Translations under genes and position numbers: made by a program
Shown: positions 33,030 to 43,514 of the stretch, piece by piece
Position numbering within the stretch: the first letter of the stretch is position 1
Layout of the letters: the number at the start of each line of letters is the position of its first letter
Notes under the pieces: generated by a model
The model's database searches: none
Seen by the model: only the letters and a program-made list of their open reading frames with translations
Told to the model about the DNA's origin: nothing
Assembly: GCA_964036275.1 (NCBI GenBank)
Contig: OZ038434.1
Coordinates: forward strand, 35,115,279 to 35,179,278
Source of the DNA: Litoditis marina
Lineage: Eukaryota; Nematoda; Chromadorea; Rhabditida; Rhabditidae
Length of the DNA: 64,000 nucleotides
Direction of reading: 5' to 3'

Positions 33030-33773
33030 TGTTCAATGTTCAAACGTTGTCCGTTACCCGATTGTCTAGCTTTCTACAGACCAGCTAATTTGGAAGACGG
33101 AATATATATTTGTGGTGAAACTGAATGGTGTTCAAACTGCTCGAGACACGTTCGATCCGGATCTCACAATTGTAGTTGGACCCCTTCTACTGCGATACAA
33201 AAACAGAAACTTTTGGAAAACCAGGAAAAGTTCAAGATTCTTATTTATGATTTCGAAACTGTGTTATTCGAAGAATCTGATGATTTAGATAACTTCTGTG
33301 AATAATGGCCTAATTATGTTGGTTATTCTATGCTTTGCGAACAGTGTATTGGCACCCCAATCGATACTGCTTGTAATAATTGCGGCCCGAATCGAACGGG
33401 ACATTTCAAGTACACCACGAGAGATGAGCCATGAAATACAGTGATCAAAAAGTTTGTACACTTCCTACTGTATGACCGTACATTGGACAATGCTATCGCT
33501 GTGGCACACAATAGATTCCGCTTAGATCTTCACTTTCTAATTCAACCAATGCTTCCTCGCAATGGTGCTAATCACAATACACTCAAATTGAAAGATTCGT
33601 TTTTATTTGTTTCTGTTGCTCTCTCTGCTATGCCAAAAGCGTTTGGGTTTCCTGATAGGAAAAAGGGAACTTTCCCATATTTTTACAATCATCCAACGAT
33701 TTATGGTACTGTATCTGCGTCTCTCGCCCCGTTGGAATATTACAATCCGAATGAGATGAAAAAAGGAACATAG
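33030..33773 (+). pseudogene. Type-B DNA polymerase relic (exonuclease region)
   Basis: Similar to residues from about 264 onward of the open 561-codon frame at 15461-13776. It has the FKRCP...FYRP zinc motif, WCSNCSRHV, then YDFETVLFEES (Exo I) and an altered Exo II (HNRFRLD instead of HNASRFD). Stops interrupt it at 33303 and about 33432. A block of about 20 residues before LKLKDSFLF is missing. It continues past the point where copy 1 ends (FGFPDRKKGTFPYFYNHPTIYG) and stops at 33773. The N-terminal third is absent, cut at the poly-C tract. No functional product is expected. Confidence 0.8.
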
Positions 33774-34214
33774 CCTGTTCGGACGAATTTTTCGATGGTC
33801 GTCTCGAGAGGCCGTGGGAAAATGAAAAATCGCCGAGTCGGTTGTCTCTTATGAATCGTTCGAATCGCCTAACTACCGACGACAGAGAAACCGTCCGAAT
33901 GGCCTAATGTGGCAACGATTCAAGCCTGAACCCAAAAACTAAGACTTGGGAGCGGGTACTGGAATTGTATGTAAACCGTTGGGTTCAAATCACAAGCACA
34001 ACTACAAAAGTCTTTCATACTCTGTAAAAACCATGGGAAGTACGAACCACTTTCACGTACCAAATACGTGAAATTTTTATAAATGTTTACATCGGCCATC
34101 ACTTTCAAGCAGCTTTTGTTCCTCGTCGGCAGCAGTATCAGCGTTTGTATATGGTTTAGTACATTTTTCTCTTTTCGCAACATGTATTGAATAGATATCT
34201 AGCTCTCTCTTTTT

Positions 34215-34420
34215 TTGAATTTCGAAAAAATGTTTTATTCGAAGACTTTTGTGGTTTGAAAGCCAAAAATGGGTGCGCAATGGCCAAACCAAACACAACT
34301 CACACGCAGCGCTTCGCGCTGCGCGCGATACTGCAAGGTCTGTCTGGAGCCGTGTATCAAAGCTTAAAGGAGACCGGAGACCAACATGGCTTCTCGTAAA
34401 GCTGCTGTATCCTACTTGTG
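34215..34420. repeat. Dispersed repeat with GC hairpin core, copy 2
   Basis: Core GCAGCGCTTCGCGCTGCGCG is shared with 17930-18135. Long ORFs on both strands across this stretch derive from the repeat and are not supported. 33780-34215 and 34420-34910 hold no recognised gene. Confidence 0.55.
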
Positions 34421-34914
34421 ATTGGACGCGTTGCGTGTCGCGCGGCATTGTCATGTGAATGTCACGTGGACTGATCAAACTAATATACGCGCTGTTTGTG
34501 CTCTCTGATCTCATTAAAGATAAAAGCAGCCTGAAGCAAAACCTCTGCCTAAGTTGTGTTCCAGTCTCTTTTAACAAGTGGCTATCGTCACGATTGAGGA
34601 AAATGCCACTGTAGACTGTGCTGTAGGGCTGTATTTCAGAGAGACTAATGTATGTTTTGTATTCCTCAATTTTCCGTTCATGTCATAGCATATTGTTTTT
34701 CTCAGGCTTCACGGGATTTTACGTGTTATTATGCATTGTCTCTGTGTTTGTTATCATTTTGTGTATTTGTATTGTGTGTGTCTTTTTCTTTTGTTTTGGA
34801 TATTGTACATAAACTTGTATCGACTTTTTTCCTGATATGAAACCATGAGAAGTGTTAGAAGTTAGACGTTGAAATTCAGCGAATATAGATAGGAATGGAG
34901 ATATGATGGTAGAA

Positions 34915-34934
34915 AAAGAGAGATATAGAGCGAG

Positions 34935-34980
<46 letters not shown>

Positions 34981-35020
34981 TAGGAAAAAGAGAAAAAGAG
35001 AGATAGGAGAGAGAGACACT
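34915..35020. repeat. (GA)n microsatellite
   Basis: GA/GAGATA-rich run about 105 bp long. It lies about 180 bp beyond the stop of the inverted polymerase tail at 35201, matching the CT run about 190 bp beyond the stop at 47625. Confidence 0.9.
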
Positions 35021-35200
35021 GTGTGGTATGTGGAGCTTGCTAGGTTTGTAGCCGCAGAGAGAGCAGATACTGTAGAACTAGGACGTTGTTTGGTTTTTTA
35101 CTATATTTTTGTAACTCGGTTTCTATATTTGAAAAAAATAATAGTCTTTTATATCACACATTGATTTACATTGTAGTTACATATAAACATATTGTTCATT

Positions 35201-35480
35201 TCATTCTTTCCATCCAAAGGGCTTGCTCGTGAAGTCAAGGTAAAATCGGACTCTCTTCATAACAGGGCGCAACTTTTTCGTTCATCGTACTGTGTAAACA
35301 TTGTCCAGGGTTTTCACAATTTTTTTTCTCGGTAACAATTTCACGTTCAACATCAGACACTAGTTTACGTGCTAAACGTCTGATACTATTGAAATTCACT
35401 AGTGCATTATTCGAAAAGAATTTTGAAATTTTTCTAGCTTTAACGACCTGTATAAATCCATATTCATTGTTCTTGTTTGT
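35201..35480 (-). pseudogene. Type-B DNA polymerase relic, C-terminal tail
   Basis: On the minus strand it encodes the conserved tail seen at 47340-47625: NFNSIRRLAR, EREIVTE, and a last stretch ending KPFGWKE just before the stop (35201-35203). A frameshift in the A-run of the EKK segment and an in-frame TGA before KKLRPVMK break it. The 3' flank (AATGTAAATCAAT, then a CT tract) also matches the other tails, so the fragment carries the element's 3' UTR. Confidence 0.75.
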
Positions 35481-35767
35481 TTTTTTCTTTCATGGTTTCT
35501 GGTAATTTCCTTTCTTTCTAGTCGAAATCATATGAACGTCTCCGAATAGCCGAAATCTCTCACGAATTACTGTGATCTAAAGCATGAAATCTTCCTGAAC
35601 ATATTGTGTTTGCAGATAATGTTTCACTTTTTTAGCTGAAGATATTTTCAGTAACCGTTAACACTTTCAGTGCGATAAGCTCATCGCAACTCACTCAGAC
35701 ATCCACAAGGCATGATTTTTTTATCCACATGGGTTTTTTATCCACTCTCTCCAAAAACCGTTATACA

Positions 35768-35905
35768 TAGTCGTCGCCAACGGAAAGGCGGAATGGTATT
35801 GTATATCTAAATTCGTCGTGTACAGACATATGTCTTTGATTCGAAACCCTTCTCGTCGTGGGCTTCCGTAGCGCAGTGGTTAGCGCTTTTAGCGCAACGC
35901 CCCTC
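35768..35905 (+). repeat. tRNA-derived repeat, copy A (truncated)
   Basis: A leader of about 90 bp (AACGGAAAGGCGGAATGGTA, GTCTTTGATTCGAAAC) precedes a tRNA-like segment TCCGTAGCGCAGTGGTTAGC that is cut before its T arm. Copies B (36246) and C (60352) keep both parts. Confidence 0.65.
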
Positions 35906-36245
35906 ACATTCCATACGATACTCGTTGTTAGTATGGACTCTTTTGTCTAGTTCACAGTATAGCTAAGCTTTCGGTTTATGGGGGCTGCAAACGGCAAATC
36001 GATGAAAATAAATGGCGAAGTTTCCGTTGATGAGCCATTAAAACTCAGAAATCGGACGCGAGAATTCTCACGAAATATTGCGTTTTAAAACTTAATGGGC
36101 TTAATATAAACTTGTGATCGGTGAATTTGTTTCATTCCATATCGGCTAAGCTATTGTGAGTTACAGTTCATGTTCCTTTTGTTCAGCTCAGCTCATCACA
36201 ACCAGCCTGTGCGAAATATCGTTTTTTGAAGTGAACACGGGTTTT

Positions 36246-36440
36246 TAGTCGTCACAAACGAAAAGGCAGGAGGGTACTGTAAATCTCACTTTCCGCTGTG
36301 TACGCACACATGTCTTCTATTCCAAAACATGCCCGTTACGTGATGTAATAGCGCAGTTGTTAGCGGGCCACTACGAAACTTTCGCTCGCAGTTTCAGTTC
36401 CGGTGAGAGAAATAAATTTATGAATTTGGCACCCACTATA
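36246..36440 (+). repeat. tRNA-derived repeat, copy B
   Basis: Leader (AACGAAAAGGCAGGAGGGTA, CACTTTCCGCTGTGTACGCA, ATGTCTTC) then tRNA-like part with TAATAGCGCAGTTGTTAGCG (box A) and GTTTCAGTTCCGG (box B, decayed), ending ATGAATTTGGCACC. A MITE follows at once at 36451. Confidence 0.7.
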
Positions 36441-36450
36441 GTTCTGATCG

Positions 36451-36658
36451 TTCCCACTGAGACTTGTCAGCGTGCCAATGAATATTTAAGGACGTTTTTT
36501 GTCTATTTGAAGTGATTCAACTGACACTCATACTCAGTTGATGCTTTTTCAGTTTCCTAATGATCCATAAATAAAAAAAGTATTTAGAATACTTATATTT
36601 GCGCTAAGCAATGGTCATTCAAAAATCTTGGCACGATGCCCATGAGTCTCAGTGCGAA
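36451..36658. mobile_element. MITE, TCCCACTGAGACTTG ends, copy 1
   Basis: Left end TTCCCACTGAGACTTGTCAG and right end CATGAGTCTCAGTGCGAA are inverted; the inner words TGCCAATG and CACGATGCC also match. 208 bp. The partner is at 59519-59728. The outermost 14 bp resemble those of the CCTACTGAGACTCC family. Confidence 0.75.
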
Positions 36659-36659
36659 T

Positions 36660-38500
36660 GAAACGAGGACCAGGGTTCAAAGAACACATACCGTATTCAC
36701 GAATATACCGGTACTCTCTACTCTATATTTTGAATCTGGGAAGTTGTAGATACAGGGATGATTGCTTTGTTTGTTTGGCAGAAAGCAATGCAAAAGAAAG
36801 AACGTATGTATATGGAATAACTATCTTTTAGAAAAGTGGATACGTTGAAGTCTTCAAAAACATGTGCAACTAAAAAAATTGGTCCATCGGTTGCTTTTCA
36901 AAAGGTAGCGTAGAAGAACAGTGATATGAAGGGGTTCGTACTTTGATCAGGCTGCATTGTTGACAGTATTTCATTTCCAGGCTTCTAATTCTCACGACGT
37001 GGAGCTGCTGGGCGCAGAAAGTCACTAAATATCGTGAGTTTGGGTACTATTTACAAAACTTTTTTCAGTTCACACTGCAAATAACAAATAAGTTGATGTT
37101 TAAGTCGCTCTTGAGTAGGCGGGCTCAAACGATAATGACGATGTGTTGTAGTTTGATTCTGCTACGTTTGGTTCCCATTTATGTTGCGTTTATTCGTACA
37201 ACTACACTAGAAAACGATCAACTCGTTACCGTTACATTGGTCATGATTTTCATGCAATAGCAGGCCTTAGTATTACAACAAGTTATTGCTCTGAAGTGAA
37301 CATATTTTAGGACGTCAAAGTCTGAAACCGAAGTGTGAAAATCTGCCTCATCTGTCGTATTTCAACGAAGATACAGTAAGTGGAATTATTATATACGAGC
37401 TATTTCACTTCACATGGACTACCCGCAGGGTTGGATGCGCACGCGGTTAACCAGCGCTCACACCAGAGTGCTAGAGCATCCATCTCTCCATTTTGAATAT
37501 CAGAAAGTGACTCATGAACAATCACACGAGTCCCGCAAAAAAATACTATAAAATTGCGCAGGCTTTGTGCAGATTACTCAGCTGTTACGAAGTCGTCGGT
37601 CTTGTTGGTGTTTTTGATGATCTTAAAGTTCAGCAAACGTGCTTCATTCGTACTGATCTGACCTGCTCGAGCATCAAATTTGCGGCACCAGTGTGGCAAG
37701 GAAAGGTGAACTCTGAAGATGAAAAAGGAATGAAGAAAAGTCGTGTTCTTAAAAGGGTGAGTGAAACGCCGCTTCAGTTCGAACGGAAATCAATATTTGC
37801 TTTCAAATGTAACGTGTCAAGTATTTTTCCCTGTAGGAAGTCAACATTTCGTTTACGTGATAAGTAAACATACATCATAGTTTGAGACCGTGATAGAACA
37901 TCTTTTTCTCGTTTGAATAAAGAAAACGTCGCAATAATACACAGTCGCATTACTCAGATACCTTTCATTTGATAATGCATTTGGCCACTCCAAATAAGGA
38001 GCGTTCAGAAAAAAAAGTGAAACGGTACAGGTCAGGCACTTTGGCGGTACATGTATTGTTATTGCTCTGCTTCTCCATCTTATTTGTTGATTTATTCACA
38101 TGCAAACATAAGATATACACGAGGAGAAACTACATATACAAGAGGAGGAATAACAATACGACAGTGGGGTACAAAAACATTTGAAAGCGGAAAAAAGGGT
38201 CGGAAATCGAAAAACATCATCTGTTCATCAAGTAAATGGAAAGTAGACCAGATAAGCAAATCACAATACACGTAAACAAATCACGATTCGCAATATTTAC
38301 TGTGTGCGTATATCAGACTACATCTCTCATTTGACCCATCTCAAAATGTATGGGTAAATTTCAGTACGAGAGCTACAACACCGCCAGGAACAATATTTGT
38401 GCCTTCAGTGGGTTTATTCAAGTTACTTCTGAAAAAAACATTCGAAAGAATTGGAAATGAAACTATATTTGAAGAGAAAGCATGCACTTTCGCGAAAATG
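36660..38500. other. no confident gene
   Basis: An open frame at 37514-37867 ends in a good donor-like GTGAGTG at about 37756 and could hold an exon of unknown type. One at 37969-38184 encodes a hydrophobic segment (LAVHVLLLLCFSILFVDLF) that could be a signal anchor for the lectin gene downstream. Neither has joining evidence. Confidence 0.35.
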
Positions 38501-38524
38501 ACAAAAATAAACTTATCTTTTTAG

Positions 38525-40183
38525 GGAGAGAATACGAATGTGCAAAGAACAGTTTCTTGGTTGGGGCAGACTGCTTCCATCTTGCAAACGACGGTGAGAA
38601 CATTTTATATTATCCAGAATGAGCATGTATAGCTATTCTGGCATCTCGACTCTTTTCGGCGACTCTCACTTTGTACACCATTTATTTGGCAATATCTGAT
38701 ACAAGGCATAGTTTAATAACTACGAGAGTATTTTGTGATTGGGAAAGACAGGTTAAAGAATCCGTCCCTCTCTAACTTTGACTTATGAGTTAACCCTCTG
38801 ACCTTTCAGCAAATGGAGAACCATTATCAAAAATATATATTTTTATACATCTATCTTGCTCCGTTTTCTCAGAAAATCGGCTTACGTAATGACACCGATG
38901 GGGGGAGTTGCGTACGCGGTATGCTCAAAACACCCTATAAAAGTACAAAAACATTCCCAAAACCTTTTATTATACACGACAACACAATTAGAGACTACAA
39001 AACAAAAAATTAATCTGGACGTGAATAAACAAAGTCAAGTGGCGTCACAGTGAAAATGTTCATGTCCTCTTCTTTATTCCTTGATGTTATGCAAATTTTA
39101 CAAGGTTCCAGTCAGAAAGTTTTTCCATGGTCTATTGAAAGACATTAAGAAACTTATTTTTAGCTTTTTAAAGTTTTCGTGAAACTCAGATTATAGCGGA
39201 ACGGTTACCTTTGACAGTCGAGATGTTTAGAATCGGATCTTCAGATACTGCGAACTCAGACAATCAGTTGTCAGCAATGAAAAACAACATCGAATGCTAG
39301 TATACTGATATCGTTTCACTTATTACAGAGAAAACCTGGGAGTCTGCCAACGAGTACTGTAACGCTCGTCTCATGCATGTGTTTGTACCACACAACGATC
39401 GCCATCTACAAGTTGCATTAGGTACTCTTGGAAATTTTTCAGATTTAAATGTCTCAATTTTCTTCGTTCTCAATGGGAATGGTCAGAAACATTAGAGCTA
39501 ATTTCTGCGACCGGCCGGTTACAAAAGCGAGAGATTGTGAAGGGCAATGAGGCCGCAGACATACTAATACAGTCTGCGTCTCTCTGTCCGCACACTCTCT
39601 TGTCGAGGCTGCGAGCAAAAGTGGCTGGGAAATTTCTGAGTCATGATTATAGTCGCAATTTTTCCGAGAAAAACAGCAGAGGATTCAATTGATCGAGCGA
39701 TGCGGGGCGAGCGGTTGTTGGTTACTTGCCAGCAGACGAGAGAGCGCGTATTCAGACAATTCCCAGCCATCGGCCAGCCACTTTTGTAGCGGCTTCGACG
39801 AGTAAGTGTGCAGATCAGAGAGATGCAGGTGTCTGCGGTCTCATTGACCTGCATGCTCTCTCGCTTTTGTAGCTGGCCAATCGCAAACAATTGGCGCTAA
39901 TCGTTCTGAGTAGATCAAATATAAGCAGAAAAACTGGCTGCTCACAGAGCCCCGCCTCTTAGAAAACTGAAGGCACGGTGTCTACAACGGTTTGACAGAA
40001 CCTATACGATGAAACATTTGTTTTTATGTAAAGTTCCTGGTTATTTAGACCTTGCACAACAAACAAGTTCAAAGATGTCTGAAAACATTTGGCTGGGATC
40101 ATTGAAAAGAAACAACGAGGCCAGTTTCGAAAACACAGATTGGACGAAGGAAGACTTTTTCCGGTGGCAACATGGAACCAAAT
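38525..40183 (+). CDS. C-type lectin-like domain gene (partial, three exons)
   Basis: Exons 38525-38593, 39329-39421 and 40049-40183 join in phase. They encode the start and middle of a C-type lectin-like domain: first Cys in YECAKNSF, GADCFHL, then KTWESANEYCNAR (helix 1 with Cys) and HNDRHLQV, then NIWLGSLKRNN...NTDWTKEDFF (the WIGL-type core). Acceptors are TTTTAG, TTACAG and TATTTAG. The last part with the closing Cys residues was not found downstream, and the 5' end is unclear. Such domains bind carbohydrate or other ligands outside the cell. The calcium-site triplets (EPN/QPD, WND) are not seen in the part present. The second intron holds a 425-bp MITE. Confidence 0.75.
39484..39908. 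mobile_element. ~425-bp fold-back element in lectin intron
   Basis: Terminal arms of about 80 bp: left with GCTAATTTCTGCGACCGGCC, GTTACAAAAGCGAGAGA, CAATGAGGCCGCAGAC; right with GTCTGCGGTCTCATTGACCT and CTCTCGCTTTTGTAGCTGG. Non-coding; a half copy is at 58490-58664. Confidence 0.8.
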
Positions 40184-41088
40184 GTAAGACTTTTCTTAAT
40201 TTTTTTGATTTTCATAACTTCAAGCTTCAATCAGAACGATGATGGTTTCTGCTGCAATTGAACGATTTAATAACAATTTTAGCAAAATGTAGTCATTCTG
40301 AGCCATGAATAGGCCAATTTAAACAAATGTTCACAAAAAACACAACAAGTTAGGGCAGTATACAACGTGAAAAAACAAGTTTTGTAAGTCACTCTCACAT
40401 ACTGTTAGTCAATCGCACAGTCACGTGAAACTGGTTAAACACAGCATAACTCAGAAACATACAATGACCAAATGCACGAAATTCCATTGAAATGCCAACT
40501 TCACCTGACTTTAACAATATCTGGTTCAGACTACCGTGCTCAACGCAATGTTGTACCACTCCAAATGGGGTCAGTCCCAAATTATCAGAAAGTATCCGAC
40601 CAAAAACAGAGACTTCGTGATGACGATCAAAAATCTGGCAGCCGGCTTCTATGTGAGTTTTTTGGGTGATTATCGATTCGGATTTAGGTAGATGACTGAT
40701 GTTGGTCTTGGTACACGAGTTTAACGATCCTATCATCATTTAGAACAAACAAAACCGGCCAAACTTAATTTGCGAAATAAGTAACATATTGTCTGTTTGA
40801 AAAGACCACGGCAAAAAATAGCAAAAATGGTGGACGAATGAGCAAAATATGTTCGTGGGAAAAATGCCGCTCTTCACATAATCGCCAAGACGAAATATAT
40901 ATCCCGATATTAGAATATAATATGACACAATTAATATTCTATTCAACTCTACCACTTTTGTACGTCGTACACTTCGTTTCATCCCTCGTACAATATTATT
41001 TGAATACTTGACTATCACTCGTTTTTGATATCTGTCCTGTGTGCCCGAGGTTTTGCACGGATGAATGTTTCACTACGAGCATATTAAG

Positions 41089-41193
41089 GTGTATGTGAAC
41101 GGTCAATATTATGGAAAATTTGGTCATCGCATTAGCAGAAATGATGTGACCGGAGTGATGTTTGTTCAGGACTTCCTCCTGACTTCGGTGAAG
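41089..41193 (+). pseudogene. Lone galectin exon (beta-sheet segment)
   Basis: The 105-nt stretch encodes VYVNGQYYGKFGHRI ... VQDFLLTSVK, the part of a galectin carbohydrate-recognition domain after the WxxE motif. It is bounded by AG and GTAAGC in phase 0. The exon at 62183-62287 of the complete gene has the same length and phases. No other exons of this copy were found nearby. The acceptor (CATATTAAG) lacks a pyrimidine tract, so it may be dead. A TIR element lies directly after the donor. Confidence 0.65.
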
Positions 41194-41198
41194 GTAAG

Positions 41199-41392
41199 CA
41201 CAATTCCTCAAAACCTCATGAGATACCTCACGAGCAATATATCACGAACTTCTCATGATATTCTAGTGATCGCTATGTTTCAACATGTAACGCTCACGAG
41301 CAGCTCATCAGGTGCTCATGAGATTCTCATTAGAAACTCATATGCACTTCTCATGATGTTAGACGATATGCTATACTGCCAGTTTGTTGATT
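41199..41392. mobile_element. CTCATGAG-rich element, copy 1
   Basis: Repeated self-complementary words (CTCATGAG, CTCACGAG, TTCTCATGA) run over about 190 bp. It matches 43325-43510 in the same order and ends GATATGCTATACTGCCAG. It is followed by 41400-42050 with no gene that I recognise. Confidence 0.7.
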
Positions 41393-42057
41393 GAAAGAAC
41401 TAATGTATTGGAATTATGAAACTTTTAATAATTGAATGCTAATGCACATTTCTATTGTTCCATTTGATGTAGCAGGAATCTTGCGCATTCAAATGAAAAG
41501 AAAAACTTGCTGTGTGTTGGATATGAAAATTAATTTCGTAGCAAATAATATAAAAGTAAGATCGATTTCTCAAGTTTCACATTCAATGAAGTACTTGCAG
41601 GTTGAGTGAACGTTCGCCGCCTAATCAACTGTTTTGATCATTCAGTGTTGGTTCAATAAATATGCAGATGCACTATTATTTCTTTTAATCGTTATTTTTT
41701 CACGGATGAGCCAAAGGAGTCCTTAGAGTGTACTCTCCTGTTTACCACTTAAATGACTTTTTACGATTTTTTTCAAAATCCACTAAAGTAGACTCAAACT
41801 CTTTCCTACTGAAAAACTATAGTTCGAACCATATAAAATCGTTTGAAGTGCAACCGTTTTTTTCAATAGGCTACTTCAGGTTCACTAGGTAATCTAAACA
41901 AAGGTGAGAGAAACAGTAGGTCACCAAAAGAATATTTTGGCACTTCAGCCATCAATTATTATCAAAGCCTATTAATAAAACTATCGAGTACTGTTCAGCC
42001 GGCTATTTTTGATGGCTATATCCCAGGATAACTAGTGTAATGAGAGGTGAGAGAGCG

Positions 42058-42403
42058 TATTCCGAACAAGAAGTTCGAAATAGACTGGATAAATAATACA
42101 ACGGTGATAAAGAGGTTTATTTCAAGAGAACGGTTGTAATGTTAAAAAGAGGACGAGAAGCTCGTCTTGGTCGGTAGAATGGTTTGACGTCTTCGGCGCT
42201 TCTTTTATGTCGCATGGAACACCTGTAGAATATCAACTAAGGAAGATAATGTAAAAATAATGGATTTGATGGATTTTGTCCATCAAATTAGTATTCAGTA
42301 TGTAATCGGCCAATATTTGTCGAATACCAACCACTATACGATTAACAGGAACTTGACAAATAGAAATTGATAAATGAAGTTTATTACGAATAAGTTCGTA
42401 ACA
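42058..42403 (-). repeat. 3' LTR of BEL/Pao element
   Basis: On the minus strand it starts TGTTACGAACTTATTCG. It differs from the 5' LTR at about seven to eight positions (for example GAGAAGCTCG versus AAGAACTCG). The preceding internal bases on the minus strand end CTCTCGGGAG. Confidence 0.9.
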
Positions 42404-42427
42404 CTCCCGAGAGACCGATTAACAGTT

Positions 42428-43357
42428 TCACTTTTTTTTTGAATTGCAAACATTGAGAGATAGAAATGAAGAATTATTTAAAGATAGCGAAAGCGAGTGT
42501 CGTTCAGTATCGAGAGTCGTGGAGAGTGGGTTGGCGAAAGTACTTACGTTCAGTTTCTCAAACCCAAAAGAAGATAGTTTTAATTGTTTGGCAAGTTCTG
42601 AAGTTATGTATGAACGAGTACTACCTGAGTCTAAAAATGCGGTCACTTGTATAGGTTTGTTAGGAAAGGTAGGGTGGGAAACTGTAACTGTGGTACACAT
42701 CATGAGAATGTTTTCTGATGTGTTCATTTTGGAGAAAAAAATTTGTTCCATACTGTCAAGAATTTTACCGAAAGAAGTGGGGGGAATATTTTCTTTATTG
42801 GAGCTAGTATGGTTAGCATGGCTATCAAAGGAGTTAGTTTGGTGAGTATAGTTATTATCATAGTTATCAAAGGAAATGAGGTTGGAAGGCTCTGCGTTGT
42901 GGGCGTACTGCTCATTCAAATATGGCATAGTAGATGTACTGTATGTCTGAGGCGGCTGGTTCTTTTGAGACAAGTTGGCAGGGTGGGAATGTCTATTGTT
43001 ATTAAAAGAAGACATATGTTGGCCGGACGGACGGTTTGAACTCTGCGTATTGTTAGGCAAAAAGGGTTGTGAAGGAAAGATGGGAGGGGAGCGAATGTTA
43101 GGTGTAGATTGAAAGGAAATTAAAGTGTGTCGAAGAGGGCATAATTTGGAGTGATTTTTTTGACCGCAATGCGTACAAAGTTTGTTGCTTTTGCATTCGC
43201 TCAACTCGTGGCTTCCTAAACAATTGAAACAAAGTTGTAATTCTATGACACGTTGTTTTCTCTCAATATGAGTAGGGTATTTTTTACATTCGCGTGTCCA
43301 ATGGTGAGTGGATTTTGGATCAGTGCTGGCGGCGTGGCAATCCCTCAAAAATCTCAT
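42428..43357 (-). CDS. Gag zinc knuckles and aspartic protease of BEL/Pao element
   Basis: A 309-residue open frame. Near the N-terminus is HHWTREC, then two knuckle motifs CFNCLGSHELSEC and CTHCGQKNHSKLC, a long Ser/Asn/Gln/Pro-rich linker, and the retroviral-type protease motif LDSGSTRSYI (about residue 240). The frame ends 25 bp before the LTR without any polymerase domain. The first 10-11 codons including the ATG come from an inserted TIR element (43325-43510), so this start is not the original one. Upstream gag lies in broken frames. Confidence 0.8.
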   Translation of the reverse strand: MRFLRDCHAASTDPKSTHHWTRECKKYPTHIERKQRVIELQLCFNCLGSHELSECKSNKLCTHCGQKNHSKLCPLRHTLISFQSTPNIRSPPIFPSQPFLPNNTQSSNRPSGQHMSSFNNNRHSHPANLSQKNQPPQTYSTSTMPYLNEQYAHNAEPSNLISFDNYDNNYTHQTNSFDSHANHTSSNKENIPPTSFGKILDSMEQIFFSKMNTSENILMMCTTVTVSHPTFPNKPIQVTAFLDSGSTRSYITSELAKQLKLSSFGFEKLNVSTFANPLSTTLDTERHSLSLSLNNSSFLSLNVCNSKKK

Positions 43358-43510
43358 GAGATACCTCCTGAGCTATTCGCATGAGCTTCTCACGACATTC
43401 TATTGATTGCTATGCTACAACATTGAGAGTTCACGAGTAGCTCATGAGGTATCTTATGAGAAACTCATATGAGCTTCTCGTGAGATAAGAAGGATTGCTA
43501 TGCCGCCAGT
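43325..43510. mobile_element. CTCATGAG-rich TIR element, copy 2, inserted in gag
   Basis: Ends CTGGCGGCGTGGCAATC and GATTGCTATGCCGCCAG are 17-bp inverted repeats with two mismatches. The inside matches 41199-41392. It splits the gag of the BEL/Pao element, so it is younger than that element or moved with the deleted master. Confidence 0.75.
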
Positions 43511-43514
43511 AGTT

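Noticed and set aside
34077..34577. 166-codon minus-strand ORF
   Set aside because: It crosses the GC hairpin repeat shared with 17930-18135 and has no recognisable domain.
35861..35905. Possible tRNA gene with box A GTAGCGCAGTGGTTAGCG
   Set aside because: No T arm or box B follows. It is a truncated copy of the tRNA-derived repeat.
40395..40739. 114-codon minus-strand ORF next to the lectin exon
   Set aside because: No domain and no splice support; the plus strand is open over part of it too. It could be unannotated lectin 3' sequence but nothing proves it.
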